Positions 44,409-56,079 of a stretch of DNA of 64,000 nucleotides are shown one piece after another (the first letter of the stretch is position 1; the number at the start of each line of letters is the position of its first letter). A model generated the notes under the pieces. It worked only from the letters and a program-made list of their open reading frames with translations, was not told the DNA's origin and did no database searches. The position numbers and the translations under genes were made by a program. Origin of the DNA: Vesta saturnalis (lineage: Eukaryota; Arthropoda; Insecta; Coleoptera; Lampyridae); NCBI GenBank assembly GCA_036346205.1, contig JARFJB010002142.1:372001-436000 (forward strand), given 5' to 3'.

Positions 44409-45060
44409 TTACAGTCCATGAGGTCCAACGATTATTTTAACCTTTCCTTGGCCAATTTTAGCATTTATATCGCCCATGACTATTGTCATATCTCGTGTTG
44501 TTATGCTTCTTAATACCTTTTGTATTTCTTCATAAAAGTTTTCAATTTCATAGTCTTTGTTGGTTGCTGTGGGGACATAAATTTGTATTATATTAAGTTT
44601 TCCGTGATTAGTTAGCAACTGTAGCAAAATAATTCTTTCTGAAATTGGCATAAAACTGATAATTGATTTATTCGTTTCTTTATCCACCATTATTGCAACT
44701 TCGTGTCTGTGCTGCGTATCGCTGCTTCCAAATTGGAGTTTTTCCAACCATACCGCGGTTTCAGCTCTGTTTGTGAATGTCTAATTCTAAGCCCAACCGA
44801 CATCATTTGTCTTCGACCTTACATCAGTTTTGGTAAAGCTGCTGCCCGTTACCAAGGATCGGATGTGGGAAGGGGAAGGTTGCGGATCTATATAGGAAGT
44901 AAGGTTAGGGACTTGGTTCCACCACCAACAGGATATTGGTGAATCAAGAGATCGCGTAGACAGGGCCGCCACTTCCTGAGTAGAACTTTCTCTCACCGGG
45001 TTCGTGAGCGAGTTTCTATCCGCTCCTAGGAACCCACTTATTTATAAACTTCAGTTCTTT
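44409..45060 (-). pseudogene. second LINE family, endonuclease fragment
   Basis: The minus strand reads RHEVAIMVDKETNKSIISFM, then PISERIILLQLLTNHGKLNI and RDMTIVMGDINAKIGQGKVK (the GD.N metal-site block), ending before the SDH motif. Upstream (44790-45060) is a GC-richer stretch, SSTQEVAALSTRSLDSPISC and DVRSKTNDVGWA, that seems to belong to the 5' part. It resembles the family at 34985-36500. Confidence 0.7.
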
Positions 45061-45334
45061 CACCACTAGGTCTATCTAACCATTGTGTAATAGAAATAAC
45101 TTCTACTGTCCCTAATGCCTCTGTTGTTCCTTACACTGATAGAACCTTGCGGTGTGTAACGTCAGCTAAATAGAGTGGTGATTTACGGAATTTATTTGTA
45201 ACGTTTCCATGGCATGAATATTTTGTTTTAATCGTCCTTCCAAAAACAAAATTGTATAGGTCCTTCTCGTTCCCAACCTTGGTTCAATAAGGCTTGTGCT
45301 GATGCAATATATTTGAAAAATAAATGTTATACTA

Positions 45335-47313
45335 AATGGAAATCCAATGTTGAACAGAATAAATTCAGTAGCTCCAATATTATGCATTTTTTTTTAGAAA
45401 ATCCTGAAGCACATCAATTTCTAATTTTAAAATGACATCTTGTCACGTAAAAATGTCATCCCTAATTTCAACTCCCTTCAGGTGACAGCTACAACCCCTA
45501 AATTTTCAAATTGGAAGTAGGGGATGATACGTCATTTGAAAGGTCTCTTCATTCTCTATTCAAAACTGCTATGGTTTTAAATTTTATTGCAGAAATTAAC
45601 TATAAAAACGGATAAGTTTCTCCAGCGTAGGAAATTCGTTACATTAAAATAAAACTTTTATAAGTAATACTGTTTGTCAATTTTAGGTTCTTAAATGTTA
45701 ATAATAACAAAAAATAAATGTCTTTAATTGCCGACATTCCCTACAATAAGATAAAAACCTACTAATAAATACGTACAGTTTTTGCTCGACAATCGAACCA
45801 GCAAGCAGCAAATGAACAAATCTGAAATTTAAGAACTTGGCCATTATCAGCTTAGTGGCAATTACCTAGAAACGTGAGTGTCATGGTAACAGTAGTTGAC
45901 AGTTGTCAGTGTTAAAATTTTTGCTTTAATTTTCGTGTTTTATTTCATTAAGAGAAATGGTTTACCTAACAGAAATGCATAAGATAACGATTCTGCAGGT
46001 GATTGGTTACGGAAACAGAACACGAACGCAGGCCGAAGTTGTTCGCCAAATTCAAGAAAAATATCCGGAGTTGCCGTCGATATCTCAAGGTACCGTAAGT
46101 AAAATAGTTTCGGGAACGAGGACATGTACAACAGCTAAAGAAAAATCCTCCCAATAAACTCAACGATGATCAGAAATTGGATGTAATGCTTATTGTTGAA
46201 GAAAATCCATATTCGTTGAGTCGTCAAACAGCTTCAGCATTAAATATTAGCCATTACTTAATTTTCCCGTATTAGCAGAAAATCCGATGCACCAACACCA
46301 ACTAATGAGCTCGCGGAAGACGATTTTGATAGACGAATTCTTTTTATGAACAAATGATGCAAATGATAGATACTTTACAAATAGAAAATGTTATATTTTC
46401 GGATGAATCTACATTTACTCTTTACGGTCATGTTAATCGCCAAAACTGTCGTTACTGGTCGAGAGAAAATTCTCACTGGATGAGGGAACTACACACGCAA
46501 AACCCTGTGAAAGTAAATGTTTGGGCAGGAATAATTGGAGAAAACATCATTGGTCCCTTTTTCATTGACGACAATTTGAAAGGAGAAACTTACTTAGAGC
46601 TGTTGTACCGGCGATTGCAAACTTGTATCCAGCTGAAGAAAACCAACAACTTTCAGGTAATGCCATATGGTTCCAGCAGGATGGCGCACCAGCACATTAC
46701 AAAGTCAATGTCCGGCAATATCTCCACACAATCTTTCCCAATCGCTGGATAGGGAGACGTGGTTTTGTAGAATGGCCTGCACGATCACCTAATCTCACGC
46801 CGTTAGACTTCTTCCTATGGGGATATGTAAAAAGTATGGTCTACAAAACCAAACCCGACGATGTAGCTGACTTAAGAAGAAGAATGACACTGGCAATTAG
46901 GTCGATTACCCCGCAGATGTTAACTAACGTTAGAAGACATTTCTATTTACGTCTAGGATGCTGCCAAGACGCTGGAGGCATGCATTTTAAGTATCTGCTC
47001 CATTAGTAATGATTTTTTTTATTTTAATGTTTTATCTTTTTTTCTTGTTCATTTCTGCAATAAAATTTAAAACCATAGCAGTTTTGAATAGAGAATGAAA
47101 AGACCTTTCAAATGAAGTATCACAAGCCCCTACTTCCAATTTGGAAATTAAAGGTTGTAGCAGTCACCTTAAGGGAGTTGAATTTATGGATGACATTTTT
47201 ACGTGACAAGATGTAATTTTAAAATTAAAAATTGACGTCTCAGGATTTTCTAAAAAAAGGCATAATAATGGAGCTACTGAATTTATTCCATTTGGCTGTT
47301 CCACACTGTATAA
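45335..47313 (+). mobile_element. long-TIR ITm element inside a LINE
   Basis: Inverted arms of roughly 250-270 bp (about 45345-45605 and 47055-47310) share GAATAAATTCAGTAGCTCCA, TTACGTGACAAGATG and CATAGCAGTTTTGAATAGAG. The outermost right end is ...CCACACTGTA with a TA; the left end is less clear, so the start is good to about 15 bp. It carries a plus-strand transposase. Confidence 0.78.
45957..47006 (+). pseudogene. ITm transposase (DD41D spacing), three open pieces
   Basis: The start ATG at 45957 gives MVYLTEMHKITILQVIGYGN (helix-turn-helix), LPSISQGTVSKIV, then a frameshift to LNDDQKLDVMLIVEENPYSL. A damaged stretch follows (46240-46340), then IFSDESTFTLYGHVNRQNCR (first Asp), KVNVWAGIIGENIIGPFFID, AIWFQQDGAPAHYKVNVRQY (second Asp), EWPARSPNLTPLDFFLWGYV (third Asp) and the C-terminus QDAGGMHFKYLLH. 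SPDL reads SPNL, so the true third metal ligand must be the Asp of LTPLD. Two frame changes remain. Confidence 0.88.
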
Positions 47314-48714
47314 TAAAACGGCCGAGAGTCATGCAGAATACGTTGTCTTAAACAAATTCTCCCCCCAATTAGTACCAATCCTATCTCCGCTCTATTCGAT
47401 CTCTGTATCTTCTGGGAATTTCCCTCACAATGTTCAACTTATTCCCAAAAAAAGTCGATAAAAACGATACCTCCAACTAACGACTAATTTTCATCACTTT
47501 CATTTTATCTAAAACCATGGAAAAAACCATCAATCAGCAACTGGTCTCTTTTCTTGAAACTAATAAACTCCTAAGTGGCCACCAATATGGTTTTAGGCAG
47601 AATCGTTCGACAGGAAATCTTTTGATATGTGACCTAAATTTCGAACAATACGTTGGAACAATTCGGTGAAACAGATGTAGTCGCTTGAGACCAAGTTTGG
47701 CATAAATGTTTACTTACCAAGCTCACCTCGTTTGGGTTAAATTGCGTTTCTAGTTTCCTTGACGAAAGACGAATACGTGTCGTAGTTGATGGTTTCTTTT
47801 CAAAAGTTGGCATTAATGCGGGCATGCCACAGGGATCATTTATAGCACCTACACCTTTTCTGCTATACATAAATTGTCTTATTCCTTGCAGTTCATCTTA
47901 GTCTACTCATAATGGTAATTCACCTATCTCAAATCAAGATCGTAAAGCTTAAAGGGCAATTTCAATCAACAAAGACATTCGACGTATCCTTGAATGGGGA
48001 AGTAATGATCTAGTTAAATAATAAAACTCAGTGTTGCCTAATGTCCGCCAAAAAAGATCGATCATTTCCTGTTGTAAGCATGAATGGGTCAGACCTTAAA
48101 TTTTCAGACTCTATTACTATGTTGGGAATGACTGTATCTTCGGATCATCTTCTGTCAGCTAGTAAAGGAGTTGCTCGTAAACTAGACTGTTTGTACAGAT
48201 CTAAGCAGTACTTTACCTCCCGACAACTCTTTCTGCTGTATAAAACCCAAATTCGATCTCATCTAGAATATAATTGTCACCTATAGGTTGGTGTTTCCCA
48301 GTACTCTCTCAATATTGTTGATCGTATTCTTTGTATTATTGGTATTACATTGCCTATTGCGCTCCTGAATTATATTCTTTGATATCATCTCGGGACATCT
48401 TTGTTGGGAGTACTCGGTTAGCTTATTCAGATCATTAATATGCAGTACAAATCTCCCCTTGTCGTACCAACTGGGTGCAATCCACATTCTTCTACACGGC
48501 TTCTAAACTCTGGAATGGTCTCTTCAGTTCCTGTTTTTCTCTCATTTATGAAACAATTTAAGGTAGTCGTTCATAGGCATCTCTCGGCAATTCATTATCC
48601 CTCTATTTATCCACCTAAGTGTACCTGAGTCCTTTAGCACAGTAGGCGAAACTTAGCCTGTTCAAGACCACAATTATATTAAAAAAAATTAATTTATTAA
48701 AGTAAGAAAACCAG

Positions 48715-48965
48715 CACCAACATTAAGCACCGGTTTTTCTTTATGGTTATGTCTAGTAGGTGTAATAACAGTATTTAAACAAGTGAATATCCATTAACTT
48801 TTTGTTGAGTATCTATATTCATCTTTCAAAAATTTAGGATCACAAATTCGTTTTGCTCGATCCATTAAAGATTTAACTACACCAATTTTTTGACGTGGAT
48901 GGTGCTTTGATAATTTGTGACGGTAGAACTATGTATCAGATGTGTGTTGGCTCCCTACAAACCTT
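48715..48965 (-). pseudogene. Penelope-like retroelement fragment
   Basis: The minus strand reads YRHKLSKHHPRQKIGVVKSL then MDRAKRICDPKFLKDEYRYS. The HHP...K.GVV.SL..RA..IC motif is typical of the thumb/linker after the RT palm in Penelope-like elements. About 80 codons, 5' and 3' truncated. A third copy of this class in the window. Confidence 0.6.
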
Positions 48966-49219
48966 AAAAGATAGTGAATTATTATTTTTTTTGTTTATTA
49001 CCATTCGTATAAAGCATGTGTATAAAAAGAAATAATAAGTGCACAAGATGTAGTTCTGATTTACATTTTTTTTATTATTGTTGATAATTATTGCTAACTT
49101 CACATTGGTTATTATTATTATTGAACCCCTATAAGGTGCGTTATTACCAAATATTACAAGAAATTTTTATGTACACTGATTAATATTTTAAAATCTGTAA
49201 TTTTTTTATTTTTTTGCAG

Positions 49220-49256
49220 GTGATTAATTACGAAAATCTACATCATGCCGAAATCA
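49220..49256 (+). CDS. candidate host-gene exon with start codon
   Basis: A strong polypyrimidine acceptor (TTTATTTTTTTGCAG ending 49219) and a donor GTAAGTATTAA at 49257 bound a 37-nt exon. It contains an ATG at 49245 and encodes MPKS in phase with the next predicted exon. Upstream of the ATG it reads GTGATTAATTACGAAAATC, likely 5' UTR. Not repeated elsewhere in the window. Function unknown. Confidence 0.5.
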
Positions 49257-50322
49257 GTAAGTATTAATTTTTTTTCATTCTTTTTTTTTAATTAGGTACA
49301 TATAATGCCTAATTAAAATAAAAGGTTAACGTTAATATAATATTCTGTGCATTCTTCGTTATCTATGAATTTATACGCTTTTGTGGTTTTTGAAAGTTAA
49401 AATAGTTTTATAAATTTTACGAATTTTAATTAATAGTGAATAATGATTCCGTAAATAATTTTTAATTAATAAACATGAAGTATTGATTCACTTAATTCGA
49501 TTTAAACGTATTGATCTCCTTGAAATAACCAAGTCAGCGTCACAATTACAATAATCTATTAACTGCAATGGTAATTTATTAATATAAATAGCTATGTCGA
49601 TAAAACAGTAATCTCGAAGACCAACTTGTACATGTAATGTAATTTTGCATAAACGATACCTTGACATAGTAAACCACTATACTGTTTGCAAATTCATTTG
49701 AATTGACAATACAAATTGGATATAATTGTACGTCCTGCCATCTTGTCAATTACTATTAGTAGAAAATGGGATACTGATTATTATTAGTAATGAATCAGTG
49801 TCTCGTTGATTCATTATTGTAGTTAATTGCGTGGACTTAAAAGCGCTTTTATGTCTTCGAGAAACTCTTGACCTGCGTTTAGTGAAAGGAATTATTGGAA
49901 TTTTATAAAACTGATTAATATCGACCATCTAGAATAAACGCGAATAAACATACAACGTGACTGTAAAAAAATCATTTGACTTCGTTCCACATTCTGACGA
50001 TTATACAGTGTTATCGCTGTACTAATTAAACAAATGCACGTACATAATTACTCACTACTTGGATTAAAAATACTGAAATTGTTACAAAACAAATAATGAT
50101 TATTTTTGTTTTGTCTTGCCTTAACCCAATAAAAATTCGAGACTGTTACTTGCTTTGTTTTAAGACTGTCCCTTTTCTTCATTAATCTGAATATTTTATG
50201 ACCGATGATCATTATTTGTAGCAAATTTTCGAAATATGTGACTATTAATGGTTTATAATTTTTATGAAAAATATTTTTTAAAACAAAAATTGTAATTTCT
50301 CGTCAACATTTTTTTTTTGTAG

Positions 50323-50344
50323 TATACTCGATCATCACACGAAG
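50323..50344 (+). CDS. candidate 22-nt microexon
   Basis: TTTTTTTTGTAG (acceptor, ending 50322) and GTAAGCGG (donor, 50345) enclose TATACTCGATCATCACACGA plus AG. Spliced to the exon at 49220-49256, the frame continues MPKSYTRSSHE and leaves one base over, so further exons must lie downstream. Downstream exons could not be identified among the transposons; the gene may run beyond 59 kb. Confidence 0.45.
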
Positions 50345-50754
50345 GTAAGCGGTATCGTTCTAACTCTTATGACAGTTATATTCTAACTGAAATTACTAAA
50401 TAAAAAACAACTATGTGCATTCTCTAAACATTTACTAACATTAAATACAATTTATGCGTTTTCTTTTTGTACTAAAGATTACGTTATTCTACTCTTATCT
50501 TATCCGAAAAATTAATTATATAGAACCGCTTTACATAAACATAAATTACAATTAGCTACTCTAAATTAAGTGATTTAAAGTCGTTTGTAGCAAAATCTTT
50601 AATTAAAAATATATACATTCAAATATCGTTCTATAATTATGCTGCCTTTTTTTTAAACTTATCTTTTTCAATATGACTAGGAGAACTATCAGAAGCATAA
50701 GACTACCAAAGTACTCTACGCCATCTACAGGATGATACCATTTTTGTATATATG

Positions 50755-51447
50755 AATTGTACGGGGTGGCCAACTAAGGATGCGAGGTACTGTATCTGGG
50801 AAACTATACATTGTAGAGTCTTGCGGAAAAAAAAGTTATTACTAAAACGGCCAATACAAAAACCTGGAAAATCTTTTCAAGTTTCTGAAATGGCCGCTAG
50901 GGGGCGTAACTGCAATCTTGAATGTAAAAATGTGATGTTTCTGTGAATTCTACTATATTAACCTAATAAAAAAATAACTGATCTTTGAAGTCGAGGATAA
51001 TCTGAACTTTTTTTGTTTGGCACTTTTTGACGTATCTATAAAAATAAAGTGGTGGGGGGGGGGGGGGGGGGTATTCAAAGGTTTCCTTAAATCACCCCAC
51101 GTATCTTCGAAATGGCTACTCCGATTTTAACAAACTTGGGCGCGTTGAAAAGAGCTTTTCTTGGGCTACAAATGTTAAAATAATTGAAGTTTTGTTAGTT
51201 TCACATGTCGTCGCTAGAGGGCTTTGTTCGACATTCCGACAGAAACGGTTAATTTTCGCAAAAAAAATTAAACGCATTGGTATGACTTTTTTTCATGAAC
51301 AAGTAGCTAAATGATGCCTAAACAAGCTCGCGAAAACCGCATCTCGATATCTTGTTCCTAACCTAAAATATCGGCTAAAGAAAATTTTATACGAAAATCC
51401 CTTAAATTTTTATTTTTTTTAACTATATTTTTCTGGAATTGTTTCTA
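50755..51447. other. gene-free region with an ITm-like terminus
   Basis: TATGAATTGTACGGGGTGGC near 50750 looks like an ITm end (ACGGGGTGGCC) but no partner was found. A run of 18 G lies near 51054-51071. Otherwise AT-rich. Confidence 0.45.
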
Positions 51448-51592
51448 TTATGTAAGTTGTGGCCCTAAAAAGGACCGATTTAAAGGAGGAAGGTTTTTAA
51501 TACTCCCATGCTCGAAATGCTGACCATATTTGTAATGCTTAAATAGAAATACTAGTGTAGCTGCTTTGTCACCGCCAAGTCTGTTTCTTATA
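51448..51592 (-). pseudogene. hAT transposase C-terminal tail (part 2)
   Basis: The minus strand RNRLGGDKAATLVFLFKHYK then YGQHFEHGSIKNLPPLNRSF and a stop at 51448-51450 continue the hAT C-terminus found at 57038, where STYGFIYSD ends. The intervening 51593-57037 is an ITm insertion. One base is missing or gained at the join. The pattern RNRLG...KLVFLFK is typical just after the hAT dimerisation domain. Confidence 0.78.
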
Positions 51593-52594
51593 CAGGGTTC
51601 GCCTTTGGGAGCTGATCCTATGAGTATCTGCTAAACCAAACTTACTATAATTTTGCAAATTTGGTGACAGGGTAATGATGTTAGGGCTAACTCATCTAAA
51701 ATATTTTCACATTCGTACCACTTCCGGTTATACTGGAAGTCGGTACTTAATCGCTTATTTTAAATGGAACACCCCGTATATTGATACATTTTTGGATTCT
51801 ATGTCGAATTTTAAGTTAAGTTTGTTAAATAAACTAGATACGAAATTTCAGTCGTTTTAAAAAAAAACATTTTTCTAAAAAAATTGACAGATGCGGTCTT
51901 AGTAATAACTCGTTAATTGTTCTGTTCCTGTCAAACAATTTGAATAAAACTTTGAGGTGTTGTAGGCAAAGATTTATTGCAACAGTCTGCAAAAAATGAC
52001 ATTTGTATTTTTCATAAAAATAAACTTATGAATGTCTAAACTTGACTATCAAAAAATGCAAGTTACTCAAAAAAATCAAATGGAAACCCCTATTTTTTTA
52101 TTACTTAGATCGATTTAACGTCAAAAATTAAAGTAAGTATTTTTTAACTTTGTTTGCCTAAACGTAACAGTTTCATACTTATTATCAAAAAAGTCCCAAT
52201 TTTAAAATTTGTGATAAAAATGGGCTACATACTTAAATCTAGTATTCCTTGTTCGTGGTCACCATGGAAACCAAATAATTGAGAATTGAAATAAAGAAAA
52301 ATCTTTGAATAAGTTACTGCAAAAAATTATAAAAAATTGATAATTTTGTGATTCAAAAGTCATTTTTGCCAAATAGAAATTTTCTAAGTCATTTTTTTTT
52401 CAAATTCGATATACAACATAAGTGTAAAAATTTAATACTTTATGAGTAAATCGAAAAAAAACAACTTGTTACTGCGGAGGTAATACATACTTATCAGCGC
52501 ATCATTACACGATAAAGATGCTTATTTATTTTGTTTTTCTTTTGTAGTCAATAATTTAATAAAATTGTTGACAGTTTGTGTTTTTCTTGATGAA

Positions 52595-52888
52595 ATGGCT
52601 CGACTTGAATATTCTAATACAGATTATTTGAATTTAATTTTAATTCACGGAGAATGTCATAAAGTTGTAAAAACAACAGTAAGAACATTTATCGAACGCT
52701 ATCCTGAGCGCCCCCGACCATCAGCGACGTGTGGTTTAAAATTTGGAACAGTTTGGCACATTTAAACACTCTGCGCCTCGCAAAAAAACTGCTATTGATA
52801 ACGAACAGAATGAAGTTATAACTTGGAGATATTTCCGTGCCTATCCTTGTAAATATGTCTCTAGGCGCCACCACAATCGAAACTTTGC
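52595..52888 (+). pseudogene. DUF4817-type ITm transposase, N-terminal part
   Basis: ATG at 52595: MARLEYSNTDYLNLILIHGE, then TFIERYPERPRPSATCGLKF (helix-turn-helix domain), a frameshift near 52745, then FKHSAPRKKTAIDNEQNEVI. The gene breaks off at the G-poor insert and resumes at about 55260. The C-terminal half is listed separately. Confidence 0.75.
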
Positions 52889-55250
52889 TAATATAATTGT
52901 CTTAAGCTGGATGTTAATTAACCCTACTTGATTGTGGAAAGTAGGATTGTGCTTACTCAGTAAACTCTAACACTAGGGTTCTAAAACATACACTCGTCCA
53001 AAACAGTTCAACTCAAACTCAAATGTATTTAGTACTACCCAGGTTATTAGAAACTTTTTGAATACACCTCGTATACCAAAACTTCCAAAATAAAATTGAT
53101 CATTCAAATTCATTCACGTAACCAACAGTTATATTTTCTACTTATTAATGAATAAACTATTCTTCATTCAATGATCGGTAATTAATTTTTAAAATTCCTA
53201 ACATGAACGATATCTTTTAAATTTAATTTACTTTTTATAACACTTCTGAATCGTATTGACATTCGTAAATATTCAAGGTTTCAAAACTCCAACTCTTTGT
53301 TATACTTAATGACATTTTTAAGACAACAGCTGATCCGTTAATAGTGCATTGCACTAATGAAACAAACATGAAAATTTTGCAATCAACCTGGCTAATATAA
53401 CCTTTCAGGTTGTTCATTAATCTTAAAAATCCAAAAATATGCAAAGCTTACTTTTAAAATTGTCAAAACTAGATCACCAATTAAGTAAATGTTACAACTG
53501 TGTTCCATACCTGGCTAAATAAACACCAGAATAACAATCAACGGTAAATACATATATTGTCCTGTACAAAATAAAACAAAAACACAAATATCTACATAAA
53601 TTACATCAGCGTGGTTGAAGTTAAACCACCAAATACCACTTTGCATTCTTACTACTAAAACAAACCCTATAATAAGACTCAAGAACGATTATCTCTTCCT
53701 TTCAAAACTACTTAATAATTTAAACAGCAATACGCAAATAAACTAAACAAAAGATAATCGGGCTTAAATGAGTTCTTAAAATTCCTAAATCTAATTTCTT
53801 ACTTAAAATTGTCCATTAATCCTTGGATTTCTTTCTTCTTTCTTCCGTAAATCAATTATTTGTAGTCCATTTGTAATCCTTAAATTGCATGAAGCCACAT
53901 AACCAGTGCGTCACAATTTCACAAACACTTATTCTTTTCTGTACTCACAAATAGTCTAATAACACGTAATAGTCTGTATACGTTTGGTTGCCTCCTAAAA
54001 TTTCTAGCAACCTTTACACCAATTTAGTCCCTTATATAAATAAACTTTCAATGTCCTATAACGTTACTTAAACATTGGCTTAATATACAACGAACACTTC
54101 GTTCACTTAAAAGGTGGTCCCATAAATAAGTTTAACTGAATCTCGTTACCAGAACACGCGCTAACCTTGACGCTACTAACGTTACAACTGTTATCTTTAT
54201 TCAAATCTGCCTACGCACTTATTATTTCCTTGAAGAAAAATACAAACTAATTTTATCTTCAATCTCAATTTTATTATTGTTTTGTTTATGAATGTCTTTT
54301 ACGATTCATCCCCGGTTCGGGTTACGCAGTTGTTTAAACAATTACTGCCTCACTATTATTCACAAACATAACTCCGACTTAACCCATTCTAAACCACACT
54401 ACCTCGCGCTCGTCTCTCACCAAAAGCCAAAAGCTAACCTCCCTAACTCAATCCCTGACTTTCCTATTTATACCTTCAGTCATCCATCTTTAAACATGTC
54501 TTCCTTCCGCGTTATATTCTCCAATAGTATTCATTCAAAATTTCATAGTTCCAACAGATGCTACCCTCTATACAAGCACGCGTGTAATTACAATACATCG
54601 CCATATTTGTTCTTACTTACAAATTTTACAATTACTTTATGAAGAAATCATTTTTCGTCACCACATTCATTCAGTAGCCACTCTGGACCATTACACAACT
54701 TTTATCCTTTATCTCCAACCTGCGCTCAATCTCCTCCCGCAACATTTTCAAAAATCAGCACCGTCTAAGGTCTCAAATCCCATATACATACATATATTCT
54801 CAAAACAATTGCACAACATTACAAAACCCTTCGGAAATTAACACTTAAACATACCCAATCTTTCTCTACATATTTTCTAAAACATTTTACACTTATTCTT
54901 CACATTTTCTGACCAAGATTACTCATCTATCTTCAAACATTCCATTTCTTACAGCAGCAAAACAGTAGCAATACAGTGGCAAGCATTATCGTCCCATCTA
55001 CAAATTTCTCTTCACATTTACATTCATCAGAATCTATTTATTCCAACACTAAAGTCTCTCTAATATTCAAATACACGTATCTACATACAGAATTATATTT
55101 CTCCTACATTTCCAGTGGCGTATCATACACCCACATACATTATGCATATACATAAAAAAAATTTTTTTTTCGTTAAAACTCAATACATCCGTACTCAAAA
55201 CACGTCTAACACGTCATTATAACATCCTACATACAGGGTGCGTCATCGCA
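52889..55250. other. G-poor insert within the transposase
   Basis: An insertion of about 2.4 kb separates the two parts of the transposase. From about 53450 the plus strand is strikingly short of G (A, T and C only for long stretches), including a 116-codon open frame at 54292-54642 whose product is rich in Ser, His, Pro and Asn and looks like a by-product of composition. A TACAGGGTGCGTCATC motif at 55236 marks its right end. No RT or transposase motif was found. Possibly an LTR or non-coding element. Confidence 0.5.
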
Positions 55251-55261
55251 ACCTGACAAAA

Positions 55262-56079
55262 CGACGCGAAAACAGATATTGGCTTAACACCAACAACTAT
55301 CAGCAGAATTCTTAAGAAACATAAGTTTAGACCATACTGTTTACAATTAGTTCAACATTTGAAAGAAGCGTATTTCTTGAAACGTATCGAATTTTGTGAA
55401 ACAATTTTGCTCAAAATACAAGAAATTCCTAATATATGGACGAACGAATCGAAATTTACGAAAAATGGCATATTTAATCGCCGAAACTAGCATTACTGGA
55501 ATAACGAAAATATCAATCCAATTCGCGAATGCCATTTTCAGGAAATTTGGAATTTTAACGTATTTTGTGCTATTCGGAATAACGAAATTTTTGACGTGTA
55601 TTTTTACAACGAAAATTTGAGAGATTAAAATAGTTGATTGTTGCGATTTATGATTACAATTTTAATTTTTAGGAGAAAATTTTCTTGAGATATTAAACAC
55701 TCGAATTCAACCCCGATTAAATCTAGAAAGGGAAAATTTATGGTACCAGCAAGACGATGCGCCCCCTCACAACACCAACGCTGTTTCCATGAAACTTTAT
55801 GAAATTTTTTAAGATCGTTGGTTTGCCAATAATGGTCCCTTTCCATGGCCACCTAGGTCACCTGATCTTACGCCAATGGATTTTTATCTTTGGGGTCGAA
55901 TTAAAAATATTGTTTATGCTACACCACTAACGACTAAAGAAGATTGCATTGAAAGAGTGCAAAATGCCTTCAATTATCTTTCTCCACAAGAAATTCAAAG
56001 GGCTACAAATGAAGCCGTTATAAGACGGGTTCAACAATGTCTTGCGCCTAACGGGCAACATTTTGAACATTTATTGTAA
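55262..56079 (+). pseudogene. ITm transposase, central and C-terminal part
   Basis: Resumes at DIGLTPTTISRILKKHKFRP, then YCLQLVQHLKEAYFLKRIEF, ESKFTKNGIFNRR (the SDES motif reads TNES, so the first Asp is lost), a stop, NENINPIREC, then NLWYQQDDAPPHNTNAVSMK (second Asp), WPPRSPDLTPMDFYLWGRIK (third Asp, 41 residues later with one stop) and the C-terminus APNGQHFEHLL with stop at 56079. A clean 67-codon piece covers the last part. Collinear with the N-terminal part across the insert. Confidence 0.85.

Larger units (their letters stand above)
45167..48690 (+). mobile_element. LINE copy split by an ITm insertion
   Basis: Left piece (45205-45340): SRSQPWFNKACADAIYLKNK, the end of the endonuclease domain, same orientation as the right piece. 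Right piece (47314-48660): RT blocks INQQLVSFLETNKLLSGHQY, VALD-type region, NAGMPQGSFIAPTPF, then SKQYFTSRQLFLLYKTQIR, ending HRHLSAIHYPSIYPPKCT. The 3' end is a CTTTAGCACAGTAGGCG-type tail followed by a short A-rich run at 48680-48690. Both pieces fit one LINE interrupted by the ITm element at 45335-47313. Confidence 0.7.

Noticed and set aside
54292..54642. 116-codon open frame in the G-poor insert
   Set aside because: The protein is rich in Ser, His, Pro and Asn because the strand lacks G; no motif or splice signal supports it.
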